NCBI GenBank assembly: GCA_949318235.1 | Contig: CASGGR010000028.1 | Span: 186,001-250,000 of the forward strand | Reading direction: 5' to 3' | Length of the DNA: 64,000 bases | Source: Ecdyonurus torrentis | Lineage: Eukaryota; Arthropoda; Insecta; Ephemeroptera; Heptageniidae | Shown here: piece by piece, positions 13,183 to 27,464 of the stretch | Numbering within the stretch: the stretch's first letter is position 1 | Layout of the letters: each line of letters begins with the position of its first letter | The notes under the pieces: model-generated | Seen by the model: the letters and a program-made list of their open reading frames with translations, nothing else | Told to the model about the DNA's origin: nothing | The model's database searches: none | Position numbers and translations under genes: made by a program

Positions 13183-13332
13183 GAATGAAGATCAAATATT
13201 TATATCCTTTCAAAATTATAAAAGTTGAAAGAGCTATCTAAACCTACCCGGAAAAAATTGATATGAAGTAAAATAAAAATAATATAAAACAATAGTAATA
13301 AAAACTGATATTATATAAAAAAAAACAGATAC

Positions 13333-13503
13333 TTTTTTTTTGCTAGCCATATCGTGTTGTTGTGTTACTCCATAATCCGAGTACAGTCAAGACATTGTCT
13401 TTTATCGACAGGTTAGGACTTTCCAATTAATGGAAAAGCACACACGGGGTGGCCACGACCTACGTACACAGCCTGGTTTCCGCCATGATAGCCTAGGCAG
13501 AAA
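13333..13503 (-). mobile_element. SINE fragment (3' part only)
   Basis: Minus-strand copy of the SINE family seen complete at 42719-43131 and 59158-59570. It shares the gtcaagacattgtct and atcgacagg words, the aatggaaaagcac block and the gccatgatagcctaggcag block. The T-run at 13333 is its poly(A) tail. The tRNA-like head is missing. Confidence 0.85.
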
Positions 13504-14204
13504 TGTACTCTACAAAAACATTGAATGATACACAGTACTGTATTATATACATGCATTGAAATTAGCGAGCGCAGCGAGCAGAATTTTTTTCAAATTGTGA
13601 AAAAAAAAAAAAAAAAAAAAGTAGGAATTCTCAAAAAAAAAAAAGAAAAAAAGAAATGGTTTATTTATTTTTTCTATATAATTGTTGAAAGTTCTCGAAG
13701 AAATGAACCGGGATACGATCCCGGCACTCAAACATTTGCCGGGGTACCATCCCGGCTATCCCGGCCCTCTTTTACCACTGGTTATATTCCAAAATAAAAA
13801 TGGTGCTTTTTTATTTCCATGAATTATGTTCGAGTGCCGTGTGAGTATGCAATACGCTGGCATTGAGTATGGCTTGTGTATAACATGCATCTCTCGTATT
13901 CAAACGTGACGTGGTTTCTGCAGCAAATTATCGCTTTTTTAAAACTTACAACTGTAACTATAGGATAATTTGCCTTCAAAAAAAAATTGTCTTATCTCTC
14001 TGTTCCTCTCTTTTTTTTTTATTTTTTTTTATTCAGCGTGCCCGTGTGAATAATACGATAATAGGACTTAAAGTATGACTTGTGTGTTAAGTCGAGGCCC
14101 CCGGGATACCTGGCCCAAAAGGTGCGCCCCCATCTCCTGAGCAGGTAGTCGGCTACGAGTTACATAAACTTTTTATCCATAAGAGATAATGTTAATCTTA
14201 TAAA
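13504..14204. other. Noncoding DNA with A-runs and a GC patch
   Basis: Poly(A) stretches at 13600-13660, then a GC-rich patch (about 13705-13770) with repeated cccggc words that can fold locally. No gene supported; frames across the A-runs are lysine/phenylalanine artefacts. Confidence 0.5.
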
Positions 14205-17200
14205 CATTATATCGTTACTGGGATTGACTTAAAGCCTTACAGGATCTCTTTATTATTATGTTTGTAGCTTTCTTCTAGCAACCACCCCATTGCACTCGCT
14301 GGTGGGACATTGTCACAAAAAAATTCATTGATTGTCAAATTTTGTTTTCTACAACTCAGTTTAATATAGTATTTTTTGTTTAAAATTTGTACGTGCAACT
14401 AATTAAAACCGTTCGCGACGTCGTGTTTTTATGATATTTTTTTCAACTTTTGAGCCACGTGTTAACTTTGGGCCTCTGCATCTTTGTTATTATTAAAGAT
14501 AGATCTGAACATATTGCGAGTAAAAATATCTTCAGATTGTCTATTTTTTGGTAGTGCCAAAAAAAGTTTGCAATGTACACTGGCTGACCTATAAAAGTGA
14601 CGTTTGCGAATGTTCTTAAAACGCCGTAACTTTAAAATTAAGAAGTGAGAATTTTTTAACAGCGCTAGTGTAAAATACATCCTATGTACTACGGGTAATT
14701 TTGTCACTGTTATTGTATATCTCGAATTTTAATGATAGTGTTTTAAAATTGTTCAATTTTGCGATTAAAATGTAATCGATGCGTTACTGAGTCGATAAAG
14801 TAGGCGATAGGAGGGGAAATAAAATAGTATGTATAGAAGTATAGGTAATAATAAACTCTACCTGGCTGCTGCTCGCTCGTTGCTCGTTGCTACTCTCTTT
14901 ATAGTATAGACAATTTTTTTTTCTGACAGCTTGATCAGCGCATGCATTGCCCGATATTATGTATGCTGCTTGCTTTTAAAACAATTATATAATAGACTTT
15001 TAATTTAGTGTTAATAAGAAATGTATACAATTTAATAATTTTTACTATTAAAATATATTTAATTAAATTGTTAAGGGATAATTTTTTTTTTTTTTAACTT
15101 TTGTATTATAAAAAAAATTAACACTCGAATCAGCAGCATGAATTTGGTTTGTAATTATACCAAAAAAATTATGTGTTTTAAAGAGATTGTAAATTATTTT
15201 TACGAAGGAAAGTTTATTAAAAAAAAACTGCAATATTTTTAAATCTTTTTTTTTTTTACTTTGAAATTAGTTGATTTCATTTCTGTTATTTTTATGATTT
15301 TTATTTTTTGGTATTAGTAGTTTCAGTTCAATTTTTACACGTTTACTGTTACACACAAATTAATTAAACGTCAATGGTACAAATAATACAAGTATTGAAA
15401 TTACATGAGAAATGATTGAGTTAAAAAAAATGTATGTGTCAGAATTGTCCTTCTTCTGTCCCCCTCCCCCCCAAATTTTCTGCTACGGCACGGCATAATT
15501 GCAACACTTAACAAACATCATATAAAATTTATTTACGATTGTTATCATATATTTTAATATTTTTTTTTTAAACGAAACCAAACCGCATTCCATATAACTT
15601 TATATTTTTCAACAACTTGAAAAAAAAGATATAAACAAGTGTCAGAGAAAAACTATGTTAGTGATGACTGATGACGATATTTTTCTTTTGCATTCTGCTT
15701 CCTATTTTGTTCTTCTATCCTCCACGCACTCACGCCTTTTCTTTTTCTCTCATTTGTTATTGGCTATCGACTATTCAAGGTCAAAGTCACCTGCATGCTT
15801 TTTTCAAATGTTGTGCTTTCTTCTCTACTGCACAATAATGTAGAGTACATGAGAGTGACGTTTAAACCAGTACATAAAATATTTTCATACAAAATATCAA
15901 GTACCTTGTTGGATGAAAACAAAGAATTCTTCTTATTTCGATTACTAATTACTAAAGGCAGAAGAAAGACAATTCTGACGCATAGTTATTATTATAATTT
16001 TTTTTTTCATACTCAACAATTTCTCATGTAATTTCAATACTTGTAATATTTGTACCATTGACGTTTAATTTGTCTAACAGTAAACGTGTGAAAATTGAAC
16101 TGAAACTACTAATACCAAAAAATAAAAATCATAAAAATAACAGAAATGAAATCAACTAATTTCAAAGTAAAAAAAAAAAGATTTAAAAATATTGCAGTTT
16201 TTTTTAATAAACTTTCCTTCGTAAAAATAATTTACAATCTCTTTAAAACACATACTTTTTTTGGTATAATTACAAACCAAATTCAAGCTGCTGATTCGAG
16301 TGTTAATTTTTTTTTATAATACAAAAGTTAAAAAAAAAAAAAAAATTATCCCTTAACAATTTAATTAAATATATTTTAATAGTAAAAATTATTAAATTAT
16401 ATACATTTCTTATTAACACTAAATTAAAAGTCTATTATATAATTGTTTTAAAAGCAAGCAGCATACATAATATCGGGCAATGCATGCGCTGATCAAGCTG
16501 TCAGAAAAAAAAATTGTCTATACTATAAAGAGAGTAGCAACGAGCAACGAGCGAGCAGCAGCATCTAGGTAGAGTTTAATATTACCTATACTCCTATACA
16601 TACTATTTTATTTCCCCTCCTATCGCCTACTTTATCGACTCAGTAACGCATCGATTACATTTTAATCGCAAAATTGAACAATTTTAAAACACTATCATTA
16701 AAATTCGAGATATACAATAACAGTGACAAAATTACCCGTAGTACATAGGATGTATTTTACACTAGCGCTGTTAAAAAAATCTCACTTCTTAATTTTAAAG
16801 TTACGGCGTTTTAAGAACATTCGCAAACGTCACTTTTATAGGTCAACCAGTCTACATTGCAAACTTTTTTTTGGCACTACCAAAAAATAGACAATCTGAA
16901 GATATTTTTACTCGCAATATGTTCAGATCTATCTTTAATAATAACAAAGATGCAGAGGCCCAAAGTTAACACGTGGCTCAAAAGTTGAAAAAAATATCAT
17001 AAAAACACGACGTCGCGGGACGTTTTAATTAGTTGCACGTACAAATTTTAAACAAAAAATACTATATTAAACTGAGTTGTAGAAAAGAAAATTTGACAAT
17101 CAATGAATTTTTTTGTGACAATGTCTTACCAGCGAGTGCAATGGGGTGGTTGCTAGAAGAAAGCTACAAACATAATAATAAAGTGATCCTGTAAGGCTTT

Positions 17201-17222
17201 AAGTCAATCCCAGGAACGATAT
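14205..17222. repeat. 3.0-kb palindrome (giant fold-back element)
   Basis: The two ends are inverted copies: atatcgttactgggattgac at the left against gtcaatcccaggaacgatat at the right. Arms run from 14205 to about 15455 and from about 15958 to 17222, near 1.25 kb each, with small differences and indels, so they have aged apart. Checkpoints include the ccattgcactcgctgg, agttgcacgtac and gcatgcattgcccgat blocks and their complements. The ~500-base centre (15456-15957) is not symmetric; a short frame there (15655-15843) has no recognisable product. No transposase seen. Confidence 0.92.
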
Positions 17223-18161
17223 CTTATAATTTGATATTTCACGTAAATTTACTCATTTTCATCAAGTATCACATTTCTAGCTGATTCGCGTAGTTTTTTT
17301 CACATCAAAATAGCACAATGACTTCTTTATCTACCTGTGCTCTATACAGGTGACAAAAAATAGAAAAGCGAGAAAAGAAATGGTATAAATGCCAGCAATC
17401 GTGAGTGCATCTGTGGGTCATCAAAAAGCCGTCGAGCCCGTCTTTTTCTAGGAAAAAATAGTTGTAGACAATTGTGTATACTTTTAATATAACAGGCTAG
17501 CTTAAGGGCATATATGCTTTACTTATTATTATTGTTCCTTTTTTTTTACATTTCATTGTATTACTTACTATAAGTACTGCAAAAATTTGACTGACCTGTT
17601 GGACATATGATTTCTTTGACTTTTGATAACAATAATAATAAATTGTCGCGCTAGGTTGCTCCCGTATTGACTATTTCAATGTCAAGTAATAAAAGAAGAT
17701 ATCTTGATTGATTAATTTTTCAAGAAATTTTCAAAAAAAAGGCATATAGAAATTAAAATAAATTTTTGGGGTTAAGTTTTTTTTATAAGTGCTGCTATTT
17801 TTATTTATTATTTTGCTGCATAAATATATATAATAAATAATATAAATGGAAAAATAGTAAAATTATAAATGATATATAGGCTTAAATTATTATTGTTTGA
17901 GTGTATGTGTCAAGTAAAATTTTTTGTTGATTAAAAAGTGCTTTTTTTAATCAATAAAAAATTATACTCTGACAACTGGAAACTTTAAAATTTAATGATC
18001 TTTTTATTTTTTTATTATTATTATTTAATGAATCACACACTTAAAGTAAGTTAGAGTGTATATTGTTGTGATTGCATTAAATATGTTTTTCAAATTGTAA
18101 ATTTATTTCTATTAAAAAAACTGTCAAAAAATAACAACTTAAAATGTTTACTTCATATATC
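17223..18161. other. AT-rich noncoding DNA
   Basis: Between the 3-kb palindrome and the piggyBac element. No ORF or repeat recognised apart from T-runs. Confidence 0.5.
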
Positions 18162-18186
18162 TTAACCCTTATTGTACTGGCGGTAC
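18162..18186 (+). repeat. Left end of piggyBac element, with TTAA
   Basis: TTAA at 18162-18165 followed by CCCTTATTG. The mirrored end CAATAAGGG is followed by TTAA at 21018-21021. TTAA target duplication and CCC-starting ends are the hallmark of piggyBac. Confidence 0.93.
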
Positions 18187-18643
18187 AGTATTGTACCAAA
18201 GAAAGTACTTTCCTTTTTTTTTTTTTTTCAAATTTATGAAATGTGTTTTATATTTTGTCATCAACTCAAATAGTTTCCTTAGATGATAAAAGATGGAGCT
18301 GTGCTATATTGTTTTAGAATTTTTGGGTTTTTCCCCAAATTAAATGAAAAAGAAAAGCGTGTATTTTTTTTTACGCTATTTCTGGGAATTCAAGGTAAGA
18401 TTTTGTTTTATAATTAAACAAATTTAGATAATAATGTAAACTGATTACTAAATATTTAAACTATATTAATGTAAGAAGAAGTTAAAATACAAATTTTGTA
18501 GAATATTTTGTAACATGATATTTATAATTCACTTTATATTTCGGTGGTACATTTATGTACCGCTAGTGCTACCGCTACAGACCATATGAAAAAAATATTT
18601 TTGTATTGTATATTGTAACATTTTATTTCATAATACAATATTA

Positions 18644-20666
18644 TTGATCTATCTGAGAAGAATTTATTATTTATTTAATATTTTGTTTAGGAAACTCTCT
18701 CTTTTGGAAATTTTGGAGGAAATTGAAGCTTCCCAGGAAGAAATATTGGAAGTTTTTGTGGAACCGCCAGACGCTGGCGTTGTAACTGATGAAGACTCCG
18801 CGGACGAAGATGGTGACCTTGGAGGTCTGGCTGATAACTTGAGTAAAAAGCAATTAGCAGCTCCTGCTGAAGTTGTTTATGTTGGAGGACATCGTGAGTA
18901 CGATGATGATGATGAAGATATGGTGGCATCAAATGAGGATGAGAATGAGGATGAAGATAGAGCCCCTCTGCAGACAAATCAACCCGGTCTATCGCTTCCC
19001 TCTACACCACCAAGAAAACGAAAAAGAACACAAAAAACACTAACCACTTCAAAAAAAAATAAAACAAATAAGAAGAATAATATTCTAAAAGAAAAATCAA
19101 AAAAAACTGAAATGGAGTAAATCTAAACCAATAAAATCTACTTTTTTGCCTTTTCCTGATACAAACTATGCTAAGTACAGAGACTTCACTCCAATACAAT
19201 TATTCGAGTTATTTATTGACGAGGAAATTATACAATTTTTAGTGACTCAAACAACATTATATGCTTTATTTTTTAATCAACCAGACCCAAAAATAACTCA
19301 CAGGGAAATGAAAGTGTTCATCTCCATTCTTTTCGTTAGTGGCTATAATGTTTTGCCAGCAAGAAAGGACTACTGGGATACTGGAAATGATATGAACAGC
19401 AATTTTGTTTCATCCAGCATGCGCCGAGATCGTTTTCTGGTGATTATGAAATATCTCCACTGTTGTGACAATAATTTTCCAGACCTGCAGGATAAAATGT
19501 GGAAGCTACGTCCTTTCATAAAAAAAGTTCAAAATAATTGCCTCAAGTACTTCATACTTCAAAGAAATTTATCTTACGATGAAGCTATGATTGCATATTA
19601 TGGAAGACATTGTTGCAAGCAGTTTATTAGAGGCAAACCCATCAGATTTGGATACAAACTTTGGTGTTTGACAACATATGATGCATATCTTATAAGTTTT
19701 GATGTGTATCAAGGTAAAATGCCTGATAACTCACCTGAATATGAAGAAAGTTTTGGCAAGTGTGCTGCGCCACTTGTGACCTTTTTAGAAAAATTCCCAG
19801 AAGAAGCTTCAAATCTACCTTATTCACTGTACTTTGACAATTTGTTCACCAGTGTTTCATTATTGATGTACTTGAAAGAAAAAGACTTCGGCGCAACAGG
19901 AACAGCTCGTGACAATAGACTACCAACTGGTTTACTATTGACTGCAAACAAACTTATTTTAAAAAAGGAGAAGGAAAATACAGAGTCCATTGTTTGTAAG
20001 GAGCAAAATATTAGTATTACTCGATGGATGGACAACTCTTGCGTCACAGTAGCTTCAACAGAGCATGGAATCACCCCACATACAACAGTGCGAAGATGGT
20101 CTCAAGCCGAGAAAAAGCACGTCATGATTTCAACACCTGCAAGCGTTGGTAAATACAACAGATATATGGGAGGAGTGGACCGATTGGATGAAAACATCAG
20201 CATGTACAGGATTTCTATCAAAGGCAAGAAGTGGTGGTGGAGCATTTTTACATGGCTACTTGATGCTTCTATGCATAATGCGTGGTATCTTGCTCGTAAA
20301 TGTGGACAAGATTATTCACAAAAAACGTTTAGAAGTTCAGTCTGCAGAGGATACCTGGAGAGTCTTGGTGAGCTACCTACAACCAGAGGTCGTCCCTCCA
20401 TGAATGCTGCGGCAATTGTTTTATCAAACTTTGTGAGGTGAGAATAAATAAAACAGTAATTTTATGTATTTTTATGTGTGATCATAAAAAATATACTTTC
20501 TTTTTTTTTCAGGTTTGATGGTAGAGATCACCTTGTCAGGTGTACAAGTAATGGCGCACGCCGCCGGTGTGCTGCAGACGCATGCAAGAGTCGTGTGCAA
20601 ACTGAGTGCATGAAGTGCAATGTGGGACTATGCATTCCTCATTTTGCCTCTTATCACACATCATAA
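18644..20666 (+). pseudogene. piggyBac-family transposase (frameshifted, one intron)
   Basis: DDE-type transposase that cuts and pastes at TTAA. N-terminal part (18644-19120): acidic, with LSKKQL and a lysine-rich tail. Core (19146-20437): DEAMIAYYGRHCCKQFIRGK carries the first catalytic Asp, LYFDNLFTS the second, GGVDRLDENISMY the third, followed by KKWWW. A 75-bp GT-AG intron (20438-20512) joins in frame to a cysteine-rich C-terminal zinc-binding domain (20513-20666; CAADACKSR, CMKCNVGLC). The only break is a one-base shift between the N-terminal and core frames, at an eight-A run (19099-19106); this could be a real indel or a homopolymer error. The true start is uncertain: an acceptor-like tttag precedes 18691, so a short 5' exon is possible. 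Confidence 0.9.
20438..20512 (+). other. Intron in the piggyBac transposase gene
   Basis: Donor gtgaga at 20438 and acceptor tttttttcag ending at 20512. Removing it links the catalytic core to the Cys-rich domain in frame through a split arginine codon. Confidence 0.8.
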
Positions 20667-21021
20667 ATATGAATAAGTTATTATTATTTTTTTTTTCCTT
20701 GTTGGTCAAGTTAATGACATTAAATCGCAAAAACTAAAATCTTATTTATGTGTTGAAATTATAATGCCTTAAAATTGGTTTTCAATATATTTTCCATTTG
20801 TTTGACTTTATTATCGTAATATTAAGAAAATGTATAAAAACGTCTACAGCTGTACTAGCGGTACATATATGTACCGCTAATTATTCTTTAATTAATAAAA
20901 AAGTATGATTTCAAAAAATGTAAAAAAAATATTTTTATCATCCTAAATATTTAAGTTAATAAATTCTTTAAAAAAACACAACAATTTTAAACCTTCAATA
21001 ATTCCGTCCAATAAGGGTTAA

Positions 21022-24000
21022 TGTATTTGTATTTCATATTAAGTATGATCAATTTTAACCATCTTTACATAAAAAGTTTTCACATGTAGAACTTGACTAT
21101 TATTGCAATTTACAATATGAACAAAATATATTATACAATAATTGCTTGTACAAGTTTTCGTTCAAATCGTTTTTTTTTTAATTAGGTTTGATATTTTTTC
21201 TTGAAATATTTAATTCAATAATAATTAATGTCGCTTAAATTATAATACTACTTTTTTAATATAAGTATTTAAGCAGCAAATTATGAAGTAAAGTATTTTT
21301 TTTAATAATTGCACAGTATAGGAATAAATAAGAATTACAGAGAAATATAATATTTCCTCTCTACTTATATAAAATACTTTTATTATATTATATATTATAT
21401 TATATTATATAGAAATTATAATAATATAATACATTTATTTTAAGAAACAAGAAATGCATTTTAAAACGTAAAATGTTAAAAGTCTGAAGTTAATACACAA
21501 GGTAGTAAAGGTTCTATACAAGCTTTATAATATATTTCTCTTTATGAGGTACGTACTTTTCTGTAAAAAGTACATGCATATTTTACATTTTATCTGTGTT
21601 TTCAATTATTCGATTAATGTTTTAAAAAATATGACATTCAATTGGAAATGTTGGAAAACATCTTTAAAAAATAACCATAATTTTACAATGCGTAGATTTC
21701 AAGCAATTAATTGTTGAAAACACAAAAAATACATGGGGTTAGATTCAAGTGAAAGCAAAAGTCACTCGTAGCGCAGGTAGATATCTCCCCTACCTTACGG
21801 CCGGGATCCCGGGGTCCTCGGTTAAGTGCACCACTCTTTTTCGAATATGACGCAATTTCTACCCGATTAAATTTCTGCTTATGAGACGGTTGGTAGCTAT
21901 GAGACAGCGCACGTAGCTTCCTTGCCTCTGCCCCCCCCCACTCACATTTTTTAGGAGGCGTGCGCAGGGTTGCCAAGCGGGCCAAGCCAGAGCAAAGAAT
22001 CATTGCTCAGTACTGACCAGACTTTTGTAGAGAGTAGTTCTGTTGTTCTGATTCATAAAAATAACATATAAATTGTGTGCTCAGTTGTTCTACCTGCTTT
22101 GGTTTAGCGTTTTGCAGTATAATAAATATTCCAAAATGTAAGTGAAAATTTTTATTATCTATAGTAACATATATGTACTTTGTATTTTTTTTTATCCGAT
22201 GTTTAATTAATTCATAACCGTGGAACTCAATTGTTATATTTTGTTTTATAATGTGATTGCCATCATTTTTACAAGCTTTTTTTTTTACTTTTTTCTTAAT
22301 TGATCCGGTGCAATGAAACCAACACCATTGTCATTTTTTTGTAAAAAAAATTAGAAACAACACCATGGTTTGCACATTTATCTCAATTAGTTTCTATAAG
22401 ATATAACGTAGAAATGTTATGTGGCTGTGTTATCGCAACCAAAATGTATAAAGAATGTGCATTAAGTTTTTAAATGATATCTTAACTCGCAACTATTATT
22501 TTATAAAATAATTTATGTGTTCCTCATAAAATTTGCATTCGTTTTTTATTTTATATCTTTTGTTTACGTTCTTTGGTTAATATATAATTATGAGATAAGT
22601 AACGTAACTTTTCCTGTATTTTAAAATTGCAGTGTACTCGCCGTCATACACATGGGAATATTTTATCCACACATTTTATTTAATAAACCTTTACCCTATT
22701 ATTTAACGTTAATAAAACTTTCATCAAGATCTTTAAATTTGAAAAATATTTAGATCCAATTTATGCAGGTGTCTATAAATCGGTCCAGTAAATCGCGAGT
22801 TATTGCGACTTCACTCGCGGACAGTCGCGATCTATCTCGCGAAATACTAGACCAAGCTATGGACATATATGAATATAAGATATAAATATTTTTTAAATTT
22901 AAAAATCATTATAAAATTTTAATTTACGTAAAATAACTAAGAATTTTTTTTTTTTGCAATACCGTACGTGTAACGGCGGGAAAACAATAATTTTAAAATA
23001 CGAAAAATTCACGTTTCTGATCTCTTAATTTTATCGTCACCAAGGGTGTAGACATAAGATATTTATACAATATGAATGTAAATTTTATGAGGAACAAATA
23101 ATGGATAACTATTTTGCAAAATTATTGCTGATACTCGTATTTAAGAATTAGTACCTTCTTCACCTGCACCTTCTTCAAACATTTTTGTTACGATGCCACA
23201 GCCACACGTAATATTTCTACGCCCTATAAATCACAGCTTTTTCTTATGTGGATTAAAAGTACTTTTGTCCGATTTAAGAATGTAACTTCCAGCTCAAATG
23301 ACGTCTTTTGAGCTGGTAGGGACATTCTTTATTGGGACAAGAACTTGCAATCCACATGTGAAAAAACTGTGGTTTGCTGGGGCGGTTTATCTTGGGAACT
23401 AATATTATAAATGTGCAGACCTGGTATCGTTTCTTTTTATTTTTTTTATTATTATTATTTTTTTTTTTCTTCAAAAAAAAAAGTTCATGGCGTCAGCTTT
23501 ATTTCGCTAGATAAATTAGGGGAAAACTAGAAATAAATAATAATTATAATAAAAAGCCATCGAGATTTAAATATCTGCAGCGCAGCAGCTCCTTATCATG
23601 GGACCTAAATTTTTATAGCACGCGGGACCTATATAAACTACCCCAGTTTTATACGTATATCATTCTCGTTCTTTTGAAGATTTTTTTTTTTAAATATTAT
23701 TTTTTTTTGTACAAAGCAGTATTATTTTTTTTTACAAAGCATTATTAATATTATTATTATTCACATTACATAATGTGTACTTAGATAGTGCTAACAACTT
23801 CAGCTTTCGGCTGCAAATCTATCCTTTAACATTTACTGCAAAAAATAAAAATTCAAATTAATTTTGAGTTTTAAGGGTGTGAGAGAAACTGAAGCAAGGA
23901 AAAAAAAGAAGAAAAAAAGGCAAATCTCTTTTTCAGAGCCTATTTTCTGATTTTCTAGTAGATAAAATAAGTCAATAATAAACAAGGTGTGCATTAGGAT

Positions 24001-24274
24001 TACAATTTTACTACGGCGTCAATTCCAATTTTTTGTTTTTCATGTCATATACCGTTGAAAAACCTCGAAAAAAATACTCTATCTTGCAGTAACTATCACA
24101 ATATCAGAAGGAATAATTTATGCTTTATAACTGCAGCAGCAGAGAGATAGCGTGCCTTATTGTTTTTGCAACAAAAAGATACATAACATCTTTCATTGCA
24201 ACAACGACGATATAGGCACTGTATTCAATGAGAAAGGTTCATGAAATTACGTGCTATAGGGTGGTTTCATTCAT
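21022..24274. other. Noncoding stretch with a promoter-like GC patch
   Basis: Mostly AT-rich with no supported gene. A GC-richer patch at about 21760-22000 (ccgggatcccgggg, cggttggtagc) is followed by a transcribed-looking stretch ending at aaaat/gtaagtg (about 22137), a strong donor. Together these could be a promoter plus noncoding first exon. A second GC patch with repeated tcgcga words is at 22795-22850. A 98-residue minus frame over 21707-22003 has no recognisable domain. Confidence 0.35.
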
Positions 24275-24580
24275 TTTAAAGTCGACGTAATAAGTGAGTT
24301 TACTAAATAACATTGGCGGGTATAAGAAAATGGCACACTTCGCTAGTTAAAATACTTCACAATTTTTTTAGAGCATTGATGCTGTTAACAGGTTGTATTA
24401 GTACCTCAAGTAGGCAAGTAATGTAATAATGACAAAAAAAAATTGCGAATTTTCCAAAGAAAATAGCCAAAAACTATGTTTGTCCTATGCTGAGCAATGT
24501 TATTCATAGCTCAAGAAGAGCATCGAAAAGCACTCGGAATGAAGTCATGCGTACACACCTTATAGCCATGCTTGAGCAGA
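24275..24580 (-). repeat. Dispersed ~300-bp repeat, copy 2 (inverted)
   Basis: On the minus strand it matches 5031-5337 and 39043-39402: cagcataggacaaac, the acttgaggtactaa block, catcaatgctct and the final gtcgac block. More diverged than the other two. Confidence 0.65.
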
Positions 24581-24864
24581 TAATTAATATGCTTTTTGCA
24601 CAGGACAATTTTTTTTCCTTTGTCTCATATATATGAAAAGTTTTTTTTAATATAAACAGTAGATCATTTAAAAATATAAAAAAAGTAATGTAATGATTAA
24701 CCAGCTGTTCGCACTGTGCACATATTCATAATCTCAAATTATTATATTTTTATAAAACTTAAACTTAAACTTTAAACTTAATCGGAGTTAGCAGACGTTT
24801 TATTTGGCTTGTATTTTGTAAAACGTTTTACTTTCATTATTTTGTGTGTGCACCAAGTGTTAAC

Positions 24865-25977
<1,113 letters not shown>

Positions 25978-26013
<36 letters not shown>

Positions 26014-26617
26014 TTGAAGATACCATATTTTAATTATCCTAATGTGTATCACTGTGCAAAATTTCAGATTTTTCTTTCTTCATAATAGTTTTAGTAAATT
26101 AAATCCCGCAGAAGTACTTGATTTCCCGCCTTTAACATACCTATATATAAATTTACATTTTAAATATTACGTAATATCGTTAATTTATAACAATAATATT
26201 TTTCTTATGTTAAGTAAAGTGGCATTTTAAAATTGCGTTTTGCAAAGTGTACTTTAGCAGATATTGTTTTGTATACTGATGGTCAGTGATGGTATATATA
26301 TATAGGAGAAAAAAAGGAAATAAATAATTTTGAAAGTTGCTCTTATATTTTCTTTTAAATGATTCTTTAGGATGATAATTTTAAATATGCAATGATAAAC
26401 GGAATAAAAAAAAGCGTAAACATATTAAATATTACGTTTGATTATATAATATTTTATATGACTGATAAAAAAGTTAAAGTAAAACCTCTATAATATTTAT
26501 TACTTTAAAGTAAAGTGAATAATTATATACTACGGAATTTGACTAAAAAGTTATTGTTATAAAGAAAGAAAAATTTAAAATTTGGCACAATGATATACAG
26601 TATAGGATACTAATTAG
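25978..26617 (-). repeat. 0.62-kb direct repeat, copy 1
   Basis: Nearly identical to 27465-28078 in the same orientation. Each copy begins (plus strand) with a long T-run and ends at gatactaatt. Read on the minus strand each has a fixed 5' end and a 3' poly(A), as a retroposed non-autonomous element would. A small frame in both copies (26042-26230, 27506-27694) is conserved only because the DNA is. Confidence 0.85.
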
Positions 26618-27464
26618 TATTGACAATCAATATTTTAATCCTTTTTTATACTTTTCTATTTTTATACATTTAAAAGGTTTTATTATACCTTTATTGTATT
26701 GTTTCCTCCTTTGCAACTTCTCGGCGCCACAGCGGTGTCGCACACGTGGTATTTTAGAGAAGATACATTTGCACTTTACAACCCTTGATGGAACCGTTAT
26801 ATGAAAGTGCGCTTTTCTCTTTGTCTCTCGTTGACAATTGTCAAATTAAAGGCACCGCGCTTACTTCGGTGGTCCATCAGGGTGGTGTGCAAATGTGTCT
26901 TCCCTTGCCATGCCACAGGGTCAATGTACCTTTGGCGTCCCCACGCCACAAGTTAGTATAAATACCGAGTATGGGACTTGGACAACAAGAGTACGAATCT
27001 CTCTCTGGTTTCGCGAGTAGTCCGTGTGTAATCACTTTATCATGTGATTGTTGATATTTTAATATGTGATTGTTTTATCTGTTAAAGTAATACATGCATA
27101 AATGCATATATAATTAGATTCTGTGAAATGCATCTTTTATATGCAAATTAATGCATATAATTATATTATGCATATAATTAGAATCTGTGCATATTTCTAT
27201 CACATTAAGATTGTAATAAGTGATCTATATTTGGCATAAGTATGGTAATTATCTAATATATTGGCATTGTGGTATTGATATAAATATAATATAATAACTT
27301 TTTACTTGTCCTTTTATAAAGGGTAAATTTCTATTATAATTTTATGTGGTAATAATAACGTAAAAAGGTGGATCCGTAATACTGTGTGTTTTATTTTCTT
27401 TATAGTTAAGTTACCTGACCAATAGCAAATAAGTTTAAGTAGTTATTCAATAGCTCAAGATTTT
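26618..27464. other. Spacer between the direct repeats, LTR-like promoter features
   Basis: Unlike its surroundings it has a GC-richer block (26700-26960), a TATA-like tataaata at about 26957, and a following atctctctctggtttcgcg stretch. It then passes into AT-rich DNA with repeated atgcatataatta words (27095-27190). This resembles the promoter half of an LTR or a 5' region, but I could not define TG...CA ends or a target duplication. Confidence 0.4.

Larger units (their letters stand above)
18166..21017 (+). mobile_element. piggyBac-like transposon, near full length
   Basis: A 2852-bp element between two TTAA sites with matching inverted ends (CCCTTATTG/CAATAAGGG). Inside each end are shared subterminal words built on GTACCGCTA and its complement (near 18178-18198, 18544-18565 and 20853-20880), including a small palindrome gcggtacatatatgtaccgc. 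They may be transposase binding sites. It carries one transposase gene with an intron. Inserted inside the block that splits the Maverick polymerase, so younger than that block. Confidence 0.93.

Noticed and set aside
14462..14707. 81-codon frame in the 3-kb palindrome
   Set aside because: The mirrored arm does not keep it open to the same extent and no domain is visible; treated as chance.
18687..18977. 96-codon minus frame rich in His and Pro
   Set aside because: Antisense of the acidic N-terminus of the piggyBac transposase.
21707..22003. 98-codon minus frame in a GC patch
   Set aside because: No recognisable domain; the region reads better as a promoter-like patch.
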